64,000 nt of DNA from Lineus longissimus (GCF_910592395.1 NC_088308.1:29312001-29376000); one strand, 5' to 3'; counted from the first letter of the stretch, positions 23,743 to 39,283 are shown. The notes: generated by a model from the letters alone, not told the origin. A program made the numbers and translations.

Positions 23743-26700
23743 TAATTGGAACTCACTTTAGCAGAACTGGCCGATACAAGACTGCTCAGTGGCGGTAAGG
23801 GTTGTCACCAGATATGGTTAGTGGATTATAACCAAGCTCGATATGAGAAGGATATTGTTGATCGGGTTTGGTCGTTCGTGGTTTGGTGTAAACCTCACAT
23901 ATATCCCTCTGATTCTAATGCTAATGACATATGGTACAGAACACACTTCTGATAGAAAGACTGGTAGTCTAGCCCTTTATCGCTAACAACATCTACATAG
24001 CTTTCTGATGATATGTGTTTACAAGCTTTTTTTGATGAGTTGGCGATTCATCAATGACAATACCATCTTCCCTTGACCCTAAAGACCATTTGTATTCTCC
24101 CTTGCTTTCGCTACAAGTAACACTCGCGATATGACCCCAGTTTCGCCAGCAGCGTCCCTTGATCGCCACTGCTCTCATTAAGTAATGAAAATGGTGTCAT
24201 TACAGAGTGAGTAAGTCGAATGCCAATGAGGGCTTTGACTGGTGGCGATACTCCTTCCACCTCTACTAAGGCTCCATAGCACGTGAGAAGACGATGGGGG
24301 AAGGCAGAATGGACTGAGAGGCGTCAATTGTAAAGACAAGACATTGATTGCTTAGTGTTAATAGGAGATGGGTGTGCAGTGATATGAAAAATATAGGGGC
24401 GCTTTCCAAAACAGTGATCATGAGCATTGGGATGTATTTGATCATTTACATTTCGTCGCTCGGAAAATCAATGATTGTTTATTCTTGCGAGATTGCACAT
24501 CGGATAAACTTCGTCTGTAAATGAAGACTGAATAAAATGCGTTGTAATGTTTGATCTGATGTTGATGTTAGAGACGAATCCTCTGCACATGGACACCTAG
24601 CCACCATACTTCACCTCCATCGCCCTGGCCAGTACCAGCTCCCCACGCACGCCATGTCTCCAGCTTCTCCACACCCCACCCTCATCATCGCCAGCCGCGG
24701 TATCCAATTTCCTCTCCACCCAGAAGCATTTAGGATTAATTCAAAGGTCTTTCCGGAAAGCTTGCCTTAGAATTGTCTGCTGACCATGAAGGACTCAATA
24801 AGGCATATCAGATACAACGCATCATGGCTTCCAGGATGTCAACTCGCCCTCGCCATGTCCATTTCAATCAGGGAGGTCTTGCTGTGACGTATGGGGCTTC
24901 ATTTAAGGTAGCGGAGGCCGGGGCTCACTAGGCTATTAGCGTCGATGAAATAGCTTGTCAGAACCAGATAGATAGTTTTTTCTTGATGATGCATTGTTCA
25001 CCGAAAAAAGATGCTGTCAAGAAAAGCGTTGAAGGATTGCCATGCCAACCTGTTTGCATTATTGGTATGGTTCATCATGTAACGTTCAGGCTTGACATCA
25101 ACCTTTGATGAAAGTAAGAGAAAATGATGTGTCTGTCTTTCAAGTGCGTTGCGACGCTGACATTCGAGCGGCTTCAAGAAAGCTCAGTCGGCTCATGAAA
25201 ACGCAGGATTAAGATGTCTGTCCTACCTGAACCGTCGGTTTACTATATAGATTTTATGTGACATGACACTCACCTGGAACGATAAAGGAGGGAAACTATT
25301 AAACAGTTATCAAACAAACCTTTCGATATGTATCATTTCAAATGCTTCTCTAAATGGGGCTATAGATAGTAGAGTGGGGCATCCAAAGAGCATTGCAACT
25401 GTTGATACTACCTTCGCAAATAAACAGATAAACTGTCAAAGACAGTAAACCCAATCTGCTGTGATATCCCGTTTGCCATCTTGCACCAATCTTCCTGGTT
25501 GTTCATATGACCACACCACTCTACGTATACGCCTCGTACAAAACCCTTATAGGAAGCAGAGTGTTTTATGTCTGTGATAAACTAATGATTTAATGTCAGA
25601 TTTCAATAAGCGAAAATAGGAAAGGAACTCTCTTGGGGGAAGCTTTTACTTCGAGGTGGATATTTTCGAATATATTATATTGCACAGTCTATCTTAAAGT
25701 TCAATCATTAATTGACTTGGATCAATAAGTAGACGGGAGATAATATCTCTCAAATGCAGGTCAATGATCGATCTGTTGATAGAGAGTAGACGAGGCGCCT
25801 TAAAGTGACAAGTCATGAAGTGTTCGACACAAGTCAAGTTGTAATGAGATACGGTCGGCGTCAGGTGGAGAAGATGTCACGGAATTGGTGGAGAAGTTGA
25901 CAGGTATAACGTGGTTATCGTCTAGGAATTGTGATTTGAAGTCAATGTACAAAAAGTCAAACCGGGGGTCAAGTGGTATCATCAATTGTCTTTCCTGTCT
26001 TGTTATCAATTCCTCAGAAATATCAACGAAGGAGCAAAATAGCTACCTGTCACCCACACTTGTATCGCTTAGAAGAGGGCCAGCGCTACCCTTAACTGAA
26101 TCAGTTACTTCATCATACTCGCATCCTTATCAGGTGGTTTGTGAGTTTGACACCTTGTCATATAAACGCTACATCGTATGCATTGCTCAGGCAAACGCTT
26201 CCCCAGAGCAGAGGATTAAAGAGTCCATGGAAGTCTATTGTCAATATCGAATTGATCATGTTACCACTCTTATATACTAAAAAATGTCCCAAGGGTTAAA
26301 AAGCTTGTCGCCTGGTTTGTTCAACATGCAATAGCCTCTTTGGCATCTGATATCAATGGGAAAATAGGGCAAATCTAATTGACTTGATGCTATGGCTAGA
26401 GTTATTGACCAGGTTGAACCACGTCATACATGACTCTCGAGTCGTGAATGATGAAGCGGAGCAATTGGCGTTATTCAATCTATTTCCTGCATGCCAGAGC
26501 GGAAAAAAGGTCTCCGGTCACTTGATAGAGGTCTTCGGATGGACGGCTGATGGACAGTGGCTAAATGTAAGAAGAGGCAAGAAACACCGAGTGATATTGC
26601 CGGCAGCTATGGCAGGGGAAGAACTGGGATCGATAGCACCACAGAGCGTGTTGCTTGCCGCGAACAATAAGGAAAGAACATTTCATATTATCTCTTGTTT

Positions 26701-29700
26701 GTTCTTTGTCAATAGAACAAGGCGTAGCATGTTTCTTCCTACTGGAGGTAAACTGCTCCTGAAACATGCTTATTACTACATCAACGCTGGTCCAGAATGT
26801 TGTGAGAACAGTTTAAAGTAGTCTGAGCTAAATACATGTACTGATATGATACAGAAATGGTAAAAAAACCTCACAGTAATTAAGACAAGAGTAATTTCCT
26901 CTTGTAAATTATACCAAGTATTTACGTCCCAATCTCTTATTATGATTGTTGATACGTTGCATAGATAAAATAATTAGACGATGAGATTTCACATGAAATC
27001 CGCCACAACTGAAGGAAGATGATGTTATCAGAAGAGAAACTGAGATTGAAACAACACTTTAGTGGCGTGGCGTGCATTCTTCTCATTCGCCAGATCAGGG
27101 GAGATGAGGGCAGAATCTTTCGCATCGCTAGTCATGCCGGCTGGCCTGTAGCCTGTACCGAGATGATAGATATTAATGAACTTTAGAACAATATGACGGA
27201 TTGGTCTCAAGTGTGACCATGCCGTGCGAAAGTTCAGTGTTGTCCCACTCAGAAGAAATGGCAAGAATAACCCCAGATTATTTCAAAGCGGACACCTTTA
27301 TATTACTACTAACGATAACTACAGTATAGGAAGGAGAAACTATGTATTACACTGTTTGTCATTCATCCCCCATTCATAAGCAATTACTAATGACCTATGG
27401 TGGCTGTGCATGCCGATTGGACAATTCACTTTGACCACTTGGGTGCAATATTGTACACGAAGGAACAATGCGGGTGTTCTCATCTAGAAACGTATGCCAT
27501 GTACAAGTAAATGCACACAACCTACTGTAGAATAAGTCACCATAATTGCTCAATCTTCACACCAATTTGATGATTATGGATAATGGGAATACAATAGGCC
27601 CACAGAATAACAATCGCAGCAAAACACTTCCATAATCATCTAGCTGCTATCCTGTTGGAGTTAATTTTGAGTAATTTGGCGCCATTATCAGCCATATTGC
27701 AGTCAACATTGCACTTTTGTACTTGTCTCGTTTGCCTTGGTATGACTGAGTACATATACACTTCAGTTATCGATACCTGCTTATACCTACTTCATGAAAT
27801 GGATCGTTGATGAAGGTTTTCAGTTGGGGAATGCAATCGTCCGGATATGGAAAAGGCTATTAGAGCTGCAACGCTGTTTTAGTTGGGATGAGTGCTTTAA
27901 CTCAATGTTAGTCAATGACACACATTCCCCTACAAACATCCTTGGGCTTCAATTGGCATTAGCGTTAATCTTTATCATCACGACCATCTAGGTGTCGGCC
28001 GTCTTACCATGTTCGACCAAGTACTATCAAATAAGCTCATCTAACTCAAGTCAACCTGGTTGATCTCCATGAGATGATGAAGAGCATATGATATTGAAAT
28101 GCTTGTCTGGTAATGCCCCGACCAGTTCATCCACATCGTCTTTCAGAGCTTCGTGTTGTTGGCTAATACGGAGATTGTTTTGAAACAACCTATATTAACC
28201 ATGTAAGCATGGATGTGTCTAATGTCGATGGCTACTCTCTGCAGCCCACTCAGGAATGCGCTTCGCATAGCGAGACCACGTTTTCTCTTTGACAGACAAA
28301 GCACCTTCACAAAGCGGCAAGGACCTGAATCCTTCAAATCTGACGGAAGTGCAGAGGCATTCGTCGAAACCAAGATTTGGGTTATACATATTTGAATGGA
28401 GCGGGTTGGAAGAGAGGAACAGGACAAGTAGTAGCAGCAGTGTATGACCGCCATAACCTGCTGGTAGTCGAGAGAGTTGGGTATTCCGATGCTTGATGTT
28501 GATGGTGAGATCGCAGCGATGAGGAGCTCATGTTGTTCGCTCCAAGGAACTGTTTATCTTATTCTGAAGAAGCGCAGTCCAAAAATGATCATTTACATGG
28601 AAATGTCAATTCAATTATCAATGTTTATTTCGTGCAGGATATTTAAATTTGAATTTTGCAGTGAGATAAAAAAATCTTGTCGACAGTTTTAAAAACTTGA
28701 TGAGAAATGCATTGGCAGATTGACTAATCCTTATTGAGGTGAGCAGCCACCATCCGAGAGAGGGATCGAATGTCTCTGTTTGTGCTTCATGGCTCCACAT
28801 TCGACTTAATGCGAGCGAACCATGATCTCGAGTGTTGATGAAGGGTAACCTCATGCTCCAGGGAACTGCAAGTTCAAACTCGATTAAATCAACGCGAATG
28901 AAAGCCAACTGACGATGGCTTAATTTGGCTAACTAGTTGCACTGAATACCAGGCGGCCCCGCCGTTGAGTTATACCTCTATTCGAGGCAAATTGAAATAA
29001 ATTTCAACGTTGAAATTAAAACTTTCGCCCCAGACAGGTGGAAATGTGAATTTCAATCCAGGAAACTGCAGTTCTTATGTGTCGATATCTTGTTTTTTTG
29101 TTTGTGCTTCATAGAAATATACAAATTATTCCTGCATGAACTTTTTACATGCCCGAGGGAGAATCCTGGCCGTGTACAATACCATACTGGCTTCTTACAG
29201 ATGCCCCGGAGTCAGTAGATTATGGATGTTGAATCACAAACTCTTAAGTTCAGTTCACCTAGATTCATTTAACATGATCGAAGATGTTAGGAATTTGAAG
29301 TTAACAAAACTGTGCACTGTTGCACCGTACACAGATATAAACTTTCAAAGTGAAATTGACTTAACACATGCTACATCAACAACATTTGGCCATGATCGTG
29401 TTGCGAAGAAACTGTGGCGCGGACATCCATATCACCTGGTTAGAGTCGTTACATCCCCACTAAAAACCCGGACATTACATTCTCGAGTGGTTGAGTTACA
29501 ACTAATTATACAACTTCAGGGAAACGGGATCTCTGCGTCTGGAACATAGATTTTCAGACATCGAAAGCGACTAATTACAAGTTTTCTCCTCAACAACTGA
29601 TACTCTAATTAGAGCGGGTTAGCCACGTACTTTATATGCAATCAGTGGTCAATGAAACGTGTTTCTATGCATTTGAGGCGCTTTTGGTATTTCGGAAACA

Positions 29701-32700
29701 ATATAGAATGCCCCACAAAGTATGAGTCTAGGTGCTTCTTTAGGGTGGAGAATATGTGATTGCCCTGACGACGATATCTTGATTTATTCAGATAACTTTA
29801 ATATAAGAAAACCTGCTAGCTTGCACTGTGCAAATCATTCCTCCATCCCTGATCCCGAAGAGCTATAAAAAAGCTACGGGCACATGTACACACCGATAAG
29901 GGCAAGAACCTAGGCGTCGTTTACCAATGACTCGACCTTAAAAGTGATTCCTTTTTCTCCCACCTTTCCGTCGTTTGTTCGCCTGGGACGTATCATCGTT
30001 TAAATGAACGTCACCTTCGATAAGTCGCCACCTGGTGAGGTGTTTCCCACAGCTTTGAGCTGGTGGTAAGATTTACTAAGGAGTGAGTCAATGAAATCCA
30101 GCGAGACAGAGTTTCGCACAGTTTTGTGGAATGGATTCAAGTTTCCTTCATATGTCCCCTTCTTTTCCTAGATGGGTTTTGTAGCGGTAATTTTAGTTTT
30201 TGAAAGTTCTAGGATGGTGAAGTGACATGATGTACTGATTGGCAACATCAGTGATGTTGCTCAACATATTGTTTTATCCAAATGTGCCCCAATTAGTGCA
30301 GTTAAGATAAGACACATACGCTCTTTTGGATGGCAATTAGTTTTAATGAAATAGGTTAAAATCCGTGCAGCGCTGACGAAAAGCAGGTTATTCATATCAG
30401 ACAAATTGAGATACAAAAACTCGTCCTTTTTTGTTTGTGTCATTACAGTAGCCAGACACAGGCACAGATAATGGTTATCAATTAGGTAAGTCGTTATCTT
30501 TTCTTGATAGTGCAAAGGAATTATCAAAATACTTGCCAGGTCTTAGGAAGACCCGGAGTTCTATTTCACTTGCTTAGGTCTATTTGAAGCGAAGAGCAGG
30601 AAAGACTTCTAAACAGCCGATATAGGAGACGATATCAACTTTCTCGAGTGCTGAAATCTATTCAAGAATCATTCTTTCCGATAACTCCCAAGTGTAAAGG
30701 GGAAGGGAGATGCGAGCACTCATGAATCCTCACGTTTTGGGAAACTTTTCCTCGTCGCTTTTTGGTCTTATCACCATCGGTATCTCGTTGGACTCAAATT
30801 GTATGGAACATCTAATCTACCAGTGTAGCAAAGCAGAACGGTAACACAGAAACTACACGGGTAATTACAAAATACTTGGCAGCTAGTCGACGTATCTCTG
30901 ATCACATCTGATCAGAATACGTCGTTATCATTCCAGGCGATACATTGCTTCTTATCCTACCATGGGGCCTCCAGCCAGGTTTGTGGGTCACGAACGGTTG
31001 CTGGGTTAGCTCTCGGCGTATCTCTGGGCCTACTCGTGATCAGTCTCTTCAGGATATTGCTGTATTGGTCCGTACCAGACTACATCTGTTGTGCGCAACT
31101 TACTGGGGAGAGTAGGCTGTTTGCGTGGGAGTGATTAATCCTGGACGATTGGGAATCACACCCGCAACCGAGGTCTACCAGGAACTCGGCGCTACTATTT
31201 CGCTTTGCTGTCTCTTATGGTCTCACAGCACACGGCTCATGAATGTCGTTGGCAGACAACTGCTTTGTCACCGACACCTAGATGTCTTGATTAGCTGGAT
31301 TCTGCCCTTCCCGGGCGTACAAAGCATCTGATGGATATCCCGCACTTGTCAATCCTGGTTTTCAATTTAATCTACTAAACCTGTCATCTCAGTTTAATTG
31401 TAACTATTCTTAGGAGAACTAATGCTTTCAGGTTGTCCAATATACGACCACATGGCGGGCGATCTTGCTCCAGAGGCGGCCTGGCTGGACGTGGTGACCG
31501 AGGTGATAGGTCCCTGGACACTGGTCGATCTTTGCTTTGGCCAGGGTGTCCTTCTCATCCTAAACTTATAGAGCAAGTCAGACCTGGATCTTCTTTCAGA
31601 GTGCATGCCCGCCCGCCTTCATCCGTGAACTGAGCAGAGCCATTGGACTTGGACCGACTTTCAGAGTGCACCCCTGTTCCTATCAGCCGCATAGTGGCGG
31701 AGGTTTACACTGTCAGACCGTTAGCCGTGAAAGTATGTCTCGAGGACCTTGGATCCAGTGATCAAGAGAGACGTTCCCAACCACCCACAACTATCAGCCT
31801 CTGATCGACCTATTCGGACCATTCAATTGGCAGATGTCAGCTAGCTTCAGGCATTCTCGCCTCCCATTCAATGGAGAGCTACTGCTGACGATCTACCGTC
31901 TGCCAAGTATTGTGAAAAATGATTGCGAAAGGATGGCATCTCGCAAACTTACGCCTAACGGCATTTGCCTTTGTTCATCGGTATTACACATGAAAATTCC
32001 TTTTAAGGTTTCAGTGTCATCATTACCTGGATCATTTAGATATGCTGCCAATTAAAAATCTGTCTTGTCACTTGTGAGCCTACTGATGTTGGCCTTTTCT
32101 GAGGTTCGGGTTGGTCGAATCTGATTTGGTACGTGGCCACGAGATATCTTATGATAAGGCTTTACAGCTTGGCTGGGGCCTTCCTCTATTCGACTTATCA
32201 AGGTCGAAGGAGTGTATTTCGTTGCATGTTCGTGTGTTGCCTATGGAAAGTCTACCAATGTCAGATGATTTTATCATGGACCAGTCATAGCACACCAATG
32301 TCGCTTAAGATAATCCTACCTGCTTACCAACTCGCGTAGCACTAGCAGCATGTTTGATACTTACCTGCAAGTATAGAAGAAGAAAATCATGAGAATTCAC
32401 CAAAATGATGGGCGTATTGTAAGTGCTAAACAGTTTTGATGGATCAAAAGGACAATGTAAAAGTGAAAGAACAAAACCGATCTCTGTAAAGAGTGGCGAG
32501 GAAGCATCGTCTATCACAAAGTGCACGACTCCCACCTAAAATGGTTGATACGTCTATTCTAGGAGAAAAACCTTTTGAATCAAAACGACAGTTTTTGTGT
32601 AAAGCTCAAGCAGGCTCTAGAGTCATACGATTCTGGCACGAAAGCAGATACTTGAAGCCACTGATATTACTTTACTTGATAATATATCCATCTCGGTGAC

Positions 32701-35700
32701 TACACCCAGCAGTGGGTCATTCGGGGTGGTAGTTTCTATTCTGACAAGAACATCAGTCCACCAAATTAGAGGGTGGCTGGCGACTCCTTTCACACGGACC
32801 AGCGACAGAGTCATTCACAGCAGGGGTAATCCTGGAGGCCATAAATAACCCAAGGATAATGCTGAGATCTAGAGGTGGAGTTGCATTTGAAGTGAGAGAA
32901 TGGCGAAGCAGGCCATTGAGATGCGGTCAAGCAAGATGAGAGGTCATTGTCGGACAAGATGATGTAGGATTAGAATAGAATTTACAACGTAATGAGACAC
33001 TTTAATGTCACGTTAGAAATGTCTGAATTTAACTTGAGTAAATTGGACTATTGTTCCATAAAATCATCTCGGTATTATTGAATTCGAATCTGATTCTTAG
33101 CAATGCCGTTACAGAATACGACAATGCTTACAATCTCCATTGTCGTCGCGATGAGATTATAGCAGCAAAAACACGTCTACCGGTAACTTTTTATCGTGTA
33201 TCTCGATAATTTCCCGTTCCTGTCTCCTCGGCGCAATACCCACTGAACCCATTACTATTCCCGACATGTCCTCTCTCTTGCTCCTGGACACTCAGGGCCT
33301 TATTGTTGCGCATCAGAATGCTGGCTAAGTCACTGAGATGATCACCTATTCCCGATGGAACTGTTTGGCTGGCTTTGAAGTGCTTCCTCTGGTGAAGGCT
33401 CTCACTCGACCAAAGTCCTGTCCACAATGCAAATCCCTCCATCCCATTTACAAAACAAACCATATACCTATAACTTACCAAGATCTAAAGATATAACAAG
33501 TTCTTTATTAAATCAAGACCTCCGTAGAGATTCTGGGCCTTTTGTAATGGACCAAAGTCAGAACTTCAACCGTCTCGAACACCTATCGCTCATCTTTATT
33601 TTAGAAAATTAGTTTATCTCGGATGATATTCCACCTCTTCTTTGACTAGAGAATTATCACCTTCTCAAAGTTTAGGTATTATCAGCTGAATTTCTCTCAT
33701 GGAAAACAGTTTGCTTTTGAATTATGGAAGGTATCCGCCGCTCCGTCTCGAATGCAAATGTTCTATGTTCATTATTCAGCCCAATAGGTAGGTAAGGGGG
33801 AATCTTGAAGGAGGTCTCTGGTCTAATCATAACTAAAACAACTGATTTAATATCCGGCTCCCCAGAGGACAACGATTCTGCCTTCGGGTGTATCTCAAGC
33901 AACCTCACGCAGGATAACCAGCAAGATATCACTCAATATTTTAGAGCACTTGTCCAGAGAAACATGAGTCGCTGGAGATAAAAAAACAAGCTGTGTAAAA
34001 GTTTGGGCCTTTCACCGAGCAAGTTAGGGAAGACATTGCGAGCACGTTGCTTTCTTGGTTCCTGGTAGCAAGACCAGTCTACTCAAGAAGGGGATTGTCA
34101 TCATATCAGGTGTCAGAGTGATTTCGGCTCCCCCTCAAATAGCTCCAATGGCCTCTCTTTGCTTGAGGTTATAACATGTATCGAAGCTTCAACAAGTTCG
34201 CCAACCACTACACCTGATCCATGGGATGTGTAACGCTTCAAAGCGCTGTGTGAAGTCAAGAGTTATCTGATCTAGAGCTAGACAATGAGAGATATAAGAC
34301 TCGTTTCTCGAGTTGCTAATTCGTCGGGGCAAATTTCTCCTCGACGCAAAGGAGGTCGTCGCCTTACTTATTAATAACTACAACGATCAGTCTCCTAGAG
34401 TAAAGTAAACACTTGGAGCGACCTACCCGATAGGAAATGAGATGTGTTTTACCAATGCCAGGGTGGCCATGTTAATTTGCATGCTAGGTCAAGTGTATTA
34501 CTACTTTACTCCCAATGGTAAAGAGCTTCTCCAACATCAATCCCCATTCATCCCAACTCGCTAGCTTTTCCTTAGATTTGCCATCGATATACCACAGGTT
34601 TCTTCTCGAATGACTATCACCTGTAAATATATGGTCATCTCGAGGCCTTGGGACGACCTTTCGGACTCTTGGTCCTAGGCTACGTCATCGTCGCTTGTCT
34701 TAGGTAGTAACCATTTTGCGACCACGCCGATTCAACCATGGTCCTTACTTTATAATAAACCAGAGCGGATCATCCAAAACAAAAAACCCGCGAAGTGTGA
34801 GCTGTTCCAAGGAATGTGAGAATGGTAATTTGACGGTACCAGTATGATCAGAACTGATCAAACTCCCCCATGATAACTTAGTTATCAAAACACTCATATC
34901 TAGATACCAGTGAGGTACAAGCAAGATCAGATTTACATTGCCAAGATAGTTAATGTGATGGCTGCTATTCAACGCGCCTCTCCCGCTTGCCTCAGAGTTA
35001 CCCAAGGATTCCTGGCGTTCCACGAACTCGCTAAGCGGACATAAAGACTGATTCACTTCTGCGGGAGAATAAGCTTCATCTTGAGAGTAATGTAAAATGT
35101 AAAATCTCTTCTACCCTCTACAACCCTGTAAACGAGATCAGCCAACCAGTGTCAACACAGGACGGCTAATCCCGTTCGTTCGATCCAGATACAATAACAG
35201 TGATCGATACTTTACGAAATATACTTGATTTCTCGCTGATTTGACAAGATGAATTAGTTACAAGATAATGATGACAACTTGGCTGTATGCAGGCCGCAAA
35301 GTGAAGTTGTGTTTTACAGACAATGGCCAGAGATGATAATGGCGACTCTGGTCAATGTCAGAAACAGCATCCATGAAAGCTCTGTCTTTACTGAAAACGT
35401 AGACTTAACTGACCGCAGGGGTAATCTTCTTCTTAGCCACGACAGGAGATTCAACGGTCAATGAGTTTCTTGAACTGGCGTATCGCCTTGCTGACCATTA
35501 GGAGTATGGTTACAACCTGAACACCGTATTACCATAATAGAAGAAGCCAGGGATGTGAACGATTGATATCCATATTATTTCAGGTTTTAGGTGTGTACAT
35601 GTACTGTAAGTTACGTCCACTGGAAGATAGAGAAACAGTCACTGATATGCGCACAAGAAGTGCATAACGTGGTATTTTTGTGTTGCAGTCAGTTAGTGTT

Positions 35701-36118
35701 GAAGTGTAGCTAAGATGGTGATCTCATGAGACGAGAAGTAGCACCATTGTTACTTCGCTGACCATCGTACAGCCGCAGATGCTGCCACGCAGAAAAGAGT
35801 GTTATCTGTCAATTATCCTAATTTAGGTCTTTGATATTGGTTAGAGAGGCTAGCACTGTGTCTCGTGTGTGCGAACAAAGAAAGCAAGAAAGGGTTGGCG
35901 CGGCCAGAGGAGGACTGTCGCCGAGTTCGTAGAGCTCAAACGGTAGCCAGAATGGTTTGATGTGCTAATCTCCATCTCATATTACTTGATGTATTTTTGA
36001 CTATTTACTGTGTCAGTCTAACGTTTGCTTCAAAGGCAATAACACACTCACCTAGCTGTCCACGTTGTAATAAGGTAAAATAGCATTAATATTTTTTTGA
36101 CTCTCGTGTTGATGTATT

Positions 36119-36141
36119 GGAGGTTTCTTCATCAAACCTCC
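36119..36141. repeat. Hairpin with 8-bp perfect arms
   Basis: GGAGGTTT and AAACCTCC flank CTTCATC. No gene context explains it. Confidence 0.6.
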
Positions 36142-37641
36142 GACGAGTGTGTGAGTGCATGTTGTACATGATGTTCTTCTGATATCTATAATCCAACATA
36201 AAGGACGATGCCGCATGTATGAAAGTGGTCATAGAGAGTGTGACTCACATGTTGGTCAATGTATGCAATGTGGCGCTGTGTATCCTACATGCCCAAGATA
36301 TGTTGCGAAGAGTGTCGAGGAAAACGTTTCCTCGGGTTTACTTAAGCAAACTCTCAATAAATAGCATTACTTTCCAAACTTCCAAACTTCCACACAACAC
36401 TCGAACAATTTCTAGCTCGGGTTTGAATAGCACCACATAAAATAAATGATCTCAAAGTAATTAATGTCAGGATGTAGACGTAAACATCGTGCTCACGATA
36501 TTAATTGATGAGATATGTAGAAATGAAAAGGGTGAACCGCTGAAGATCTTACTGCGGAAATAGAGTGCCGTAGTTGAGGTTGGCAGGATGACTTAGATGA
36601 GATGGGAAAATGGATGTGCAAGGAGAATGATTTGATGTAGAACATTGTGATTTAGATTATCTTAATCCAGCCAGATCATGGCGACTAGAACGCGACGCAC
36701 GTTCAGCAGTTTGCATTTTAATTAGGAATTACCTCTTTAGCTTCTGGTGTATTATTGAATGATAATTGAGTTAGGATTGCTTCTTTTTGTCTTATTCGAT
36801 CCAGGCATGGGTTAACAGTATCCTAACTTAAATATGGAATGAAGGTATGAACGGTGCGTTCTCTAACATAGTCGGCCGATCTGAAGTTGAAACGAGTGGA
36901 ATTCGCGAGTTACGCGATAACAGCGAATCCAGCTTCCATTCAACAGGTCTGAACAATAAACTTTACGTTCTTCATCACCTTCTCGTCTCAAACAACTTCT
37001 TCTACACCCGCTCGTGATGCAAAACACCTCGTAGGAAGCAACACCTGAGGCGCGATATGGAATCGCAGCTAGTTAGAGCAAGTTTCCTCGCTTTCTGTGA
37101 TACCATTCACATAACACGACACCAGTCTTGGCGCGTTCATGGAGGCTGGGGATACTGTTACTTGGAGAAGATGCAAATGCGCCTTCATCTTGATGTTCTA
37201 CAAGTTCATCATGGGTGTGAAGCTTCGCTACAGAAGTGACAGCAGTTTTCCTTGCTAGCTGATGTGTAAGATTCGAGCTGGTTTGACAAGAAAGCGATTC
37301 AAAGTCAGTTTAAACATTCATCTATGCTTGGAAAGTGAGGTATGGAACTACATGTACGTTATTGCTACCTATGGGTGGTAGCGATAGTTTGGTGTGTGAA
37401 ACTACACAATAATGAACTTATTTCCCAACAGACTCTTTATCCGTCAGGTAGTCGATCAGGGTTTATGTTTATTACTCCAAGCCGATGAGAAATGACACCA
37501 TTAGCGGCCAGACAAACACAATTCCCTCCCTCGTAAGTGGCTTTATGTGAATGCACTTGTAGGGCATGTCATCTACCTTCACCAAGTGCCATAGTGTTGT
37601 TAATCGACAAGTCAATTTGGTCAAGCATGGCTGCTTGATCA

Positions 37642-37657
37642 AAGATAACGTTATCTT
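37642..37657. repeat. 16-bp perfect palindrome
   Basis: AAGATAACGTTATCTT equals its reverse complement and contains two back-to-back GATAAC half-sites. A second small inverted repeat, TCAAGCA/TGCTTGA, lies just upstream at 37621-37638. Confidence 0.55.
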
Positions 37658-39283
37658 GCTAATCTTCATGCACATCACCATGTAGCACTTGACCATAACA
37701 CACTTGGTCATAACATATGCTTAACAGAAATACCACTCTGAGCCAGAGTAGTGTTTTTTCTCTTCTTCCAGGCTTATTGCATTTGGCAATTTGTGACTGG
37801 TCATGCCAACAATTCGTCAGCTGCGGCCTCTAATCCGCGGCAAATAGTAATCTGTTGTCTCTGGATGGAATTGCCAATGAGAGGTACCCATGTAGATAGA
37901 CTGTGGCATGCGGGAAACCAAGTGAAAGATCATGAGCATCGTGGTTTCAACGTTACAGATTACTGACTTAAAAAGTAACTGTTGCCATCGACCACAGGTA
38001 CATCATCGAGAGATCATCTTGCGGAAGTGCTGCTACTTATATTGTTAAAAGGTGCCTAGTTCCCTAATCTGCCCTTGAGGTGATAACCGAAGTAGCAACA
38101 AAAGAATGATGCTGGTTAATTTGGTACTTTGGCGGGAGATTGTGCAGGTCATATCCACTAAACGAGTTGAGCCTCGATCTGCACATGAAGAGGGTTTGAT
38201 CCGCTTGAGGGTTGTGTCAGGTGCACATCAGTTTCAACTCTCTGGTTGCTAAGGGAAAGGATATGGTAGGCCTTCACAGAGGAAAGTCACAGAAATTGCG
38301 AGATTGTGTGAAAAGGCTCCATCTATTTAAAGAGATTTATGATCCTGCCATCGATAAGATTCAGCCGGGAATGTGCACACTCGGGACAATCCCATGAATG
38401 GGTTAATCACGGTGGTTCGCCCATTATTTGATTTCTCCATCTTTGCCACGAGCATGAAAGAGTCAATACCCAGGAGCCAAGATCCAAATCAAGTGTACCA
38501 ACGAGCAACAAGCGGTGATGACCACCAGTGATCTTGAAGTAACCCTATTATCACGTTTCGCCCATCTTCGCCAATTTTGCCTCAGTGTTGCTATTCCCAG
38601 AGCACAAAGGCATGCTTGTGTGGACCAGTTTGATCGATCTGTATGGAGACATTAACTAGGTTTGCACATATATTCCTGCTACCCAATGGTAATCAACTTA
38701 GAGGAGTGGATTAGGGATCGTGTTCAGAAATTACGATGGTCGTCTTGTTTCATACAACGTGCTTCACCTATTATGGACAGAGGCTACATGCGGTCAGTTG
38801 GACCTCTTCTGTTTATAGACTGGGAGCTTGATTGATTTATATAGGGGAGGCGTGGAAAATGGAAAGAAGCCGACAAGGCAAGGAGTTGATCTTGAGAGCT
38901 TGTCTTCAGCAAACAAGTCGGACTAACAAAGACGAACCTGAGTCTGTCTAGTCAAGGACGAGTGCGGTAATCAGGGAAGATGTGACAGCATAATCCACCT
39001 TCTGCCCAGTCACGCCAGTATCAATGACGAGGACTTTCAGTGCAGCAGACTGGTTCCTTTTTCAATGTTTGAGATCGAGGTGGTGGTCTCCAACTGATTG
39101 GCTTGAACAAGCTAGCACCACAAATTGCAAGTGTCTAGGGGCCGCGTTGGTATGGGAATGGCAGCTGGTGAAGACATCCTCCGAGTCTGTCTACCTCGAG
39201 TTCTATAATTCCCTATCCTTGGATGGATTAGTTGCCAATGAGCGATTCAACAATTTGAACAGTTTGCCTTGGCGGACCGTATC

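Noticed and set aside
26384-26821. 145-residue plus-strand ORF
   Set aside because: No motif or family resemblance could be seen, and an overlapping minus-strand frame is also open.
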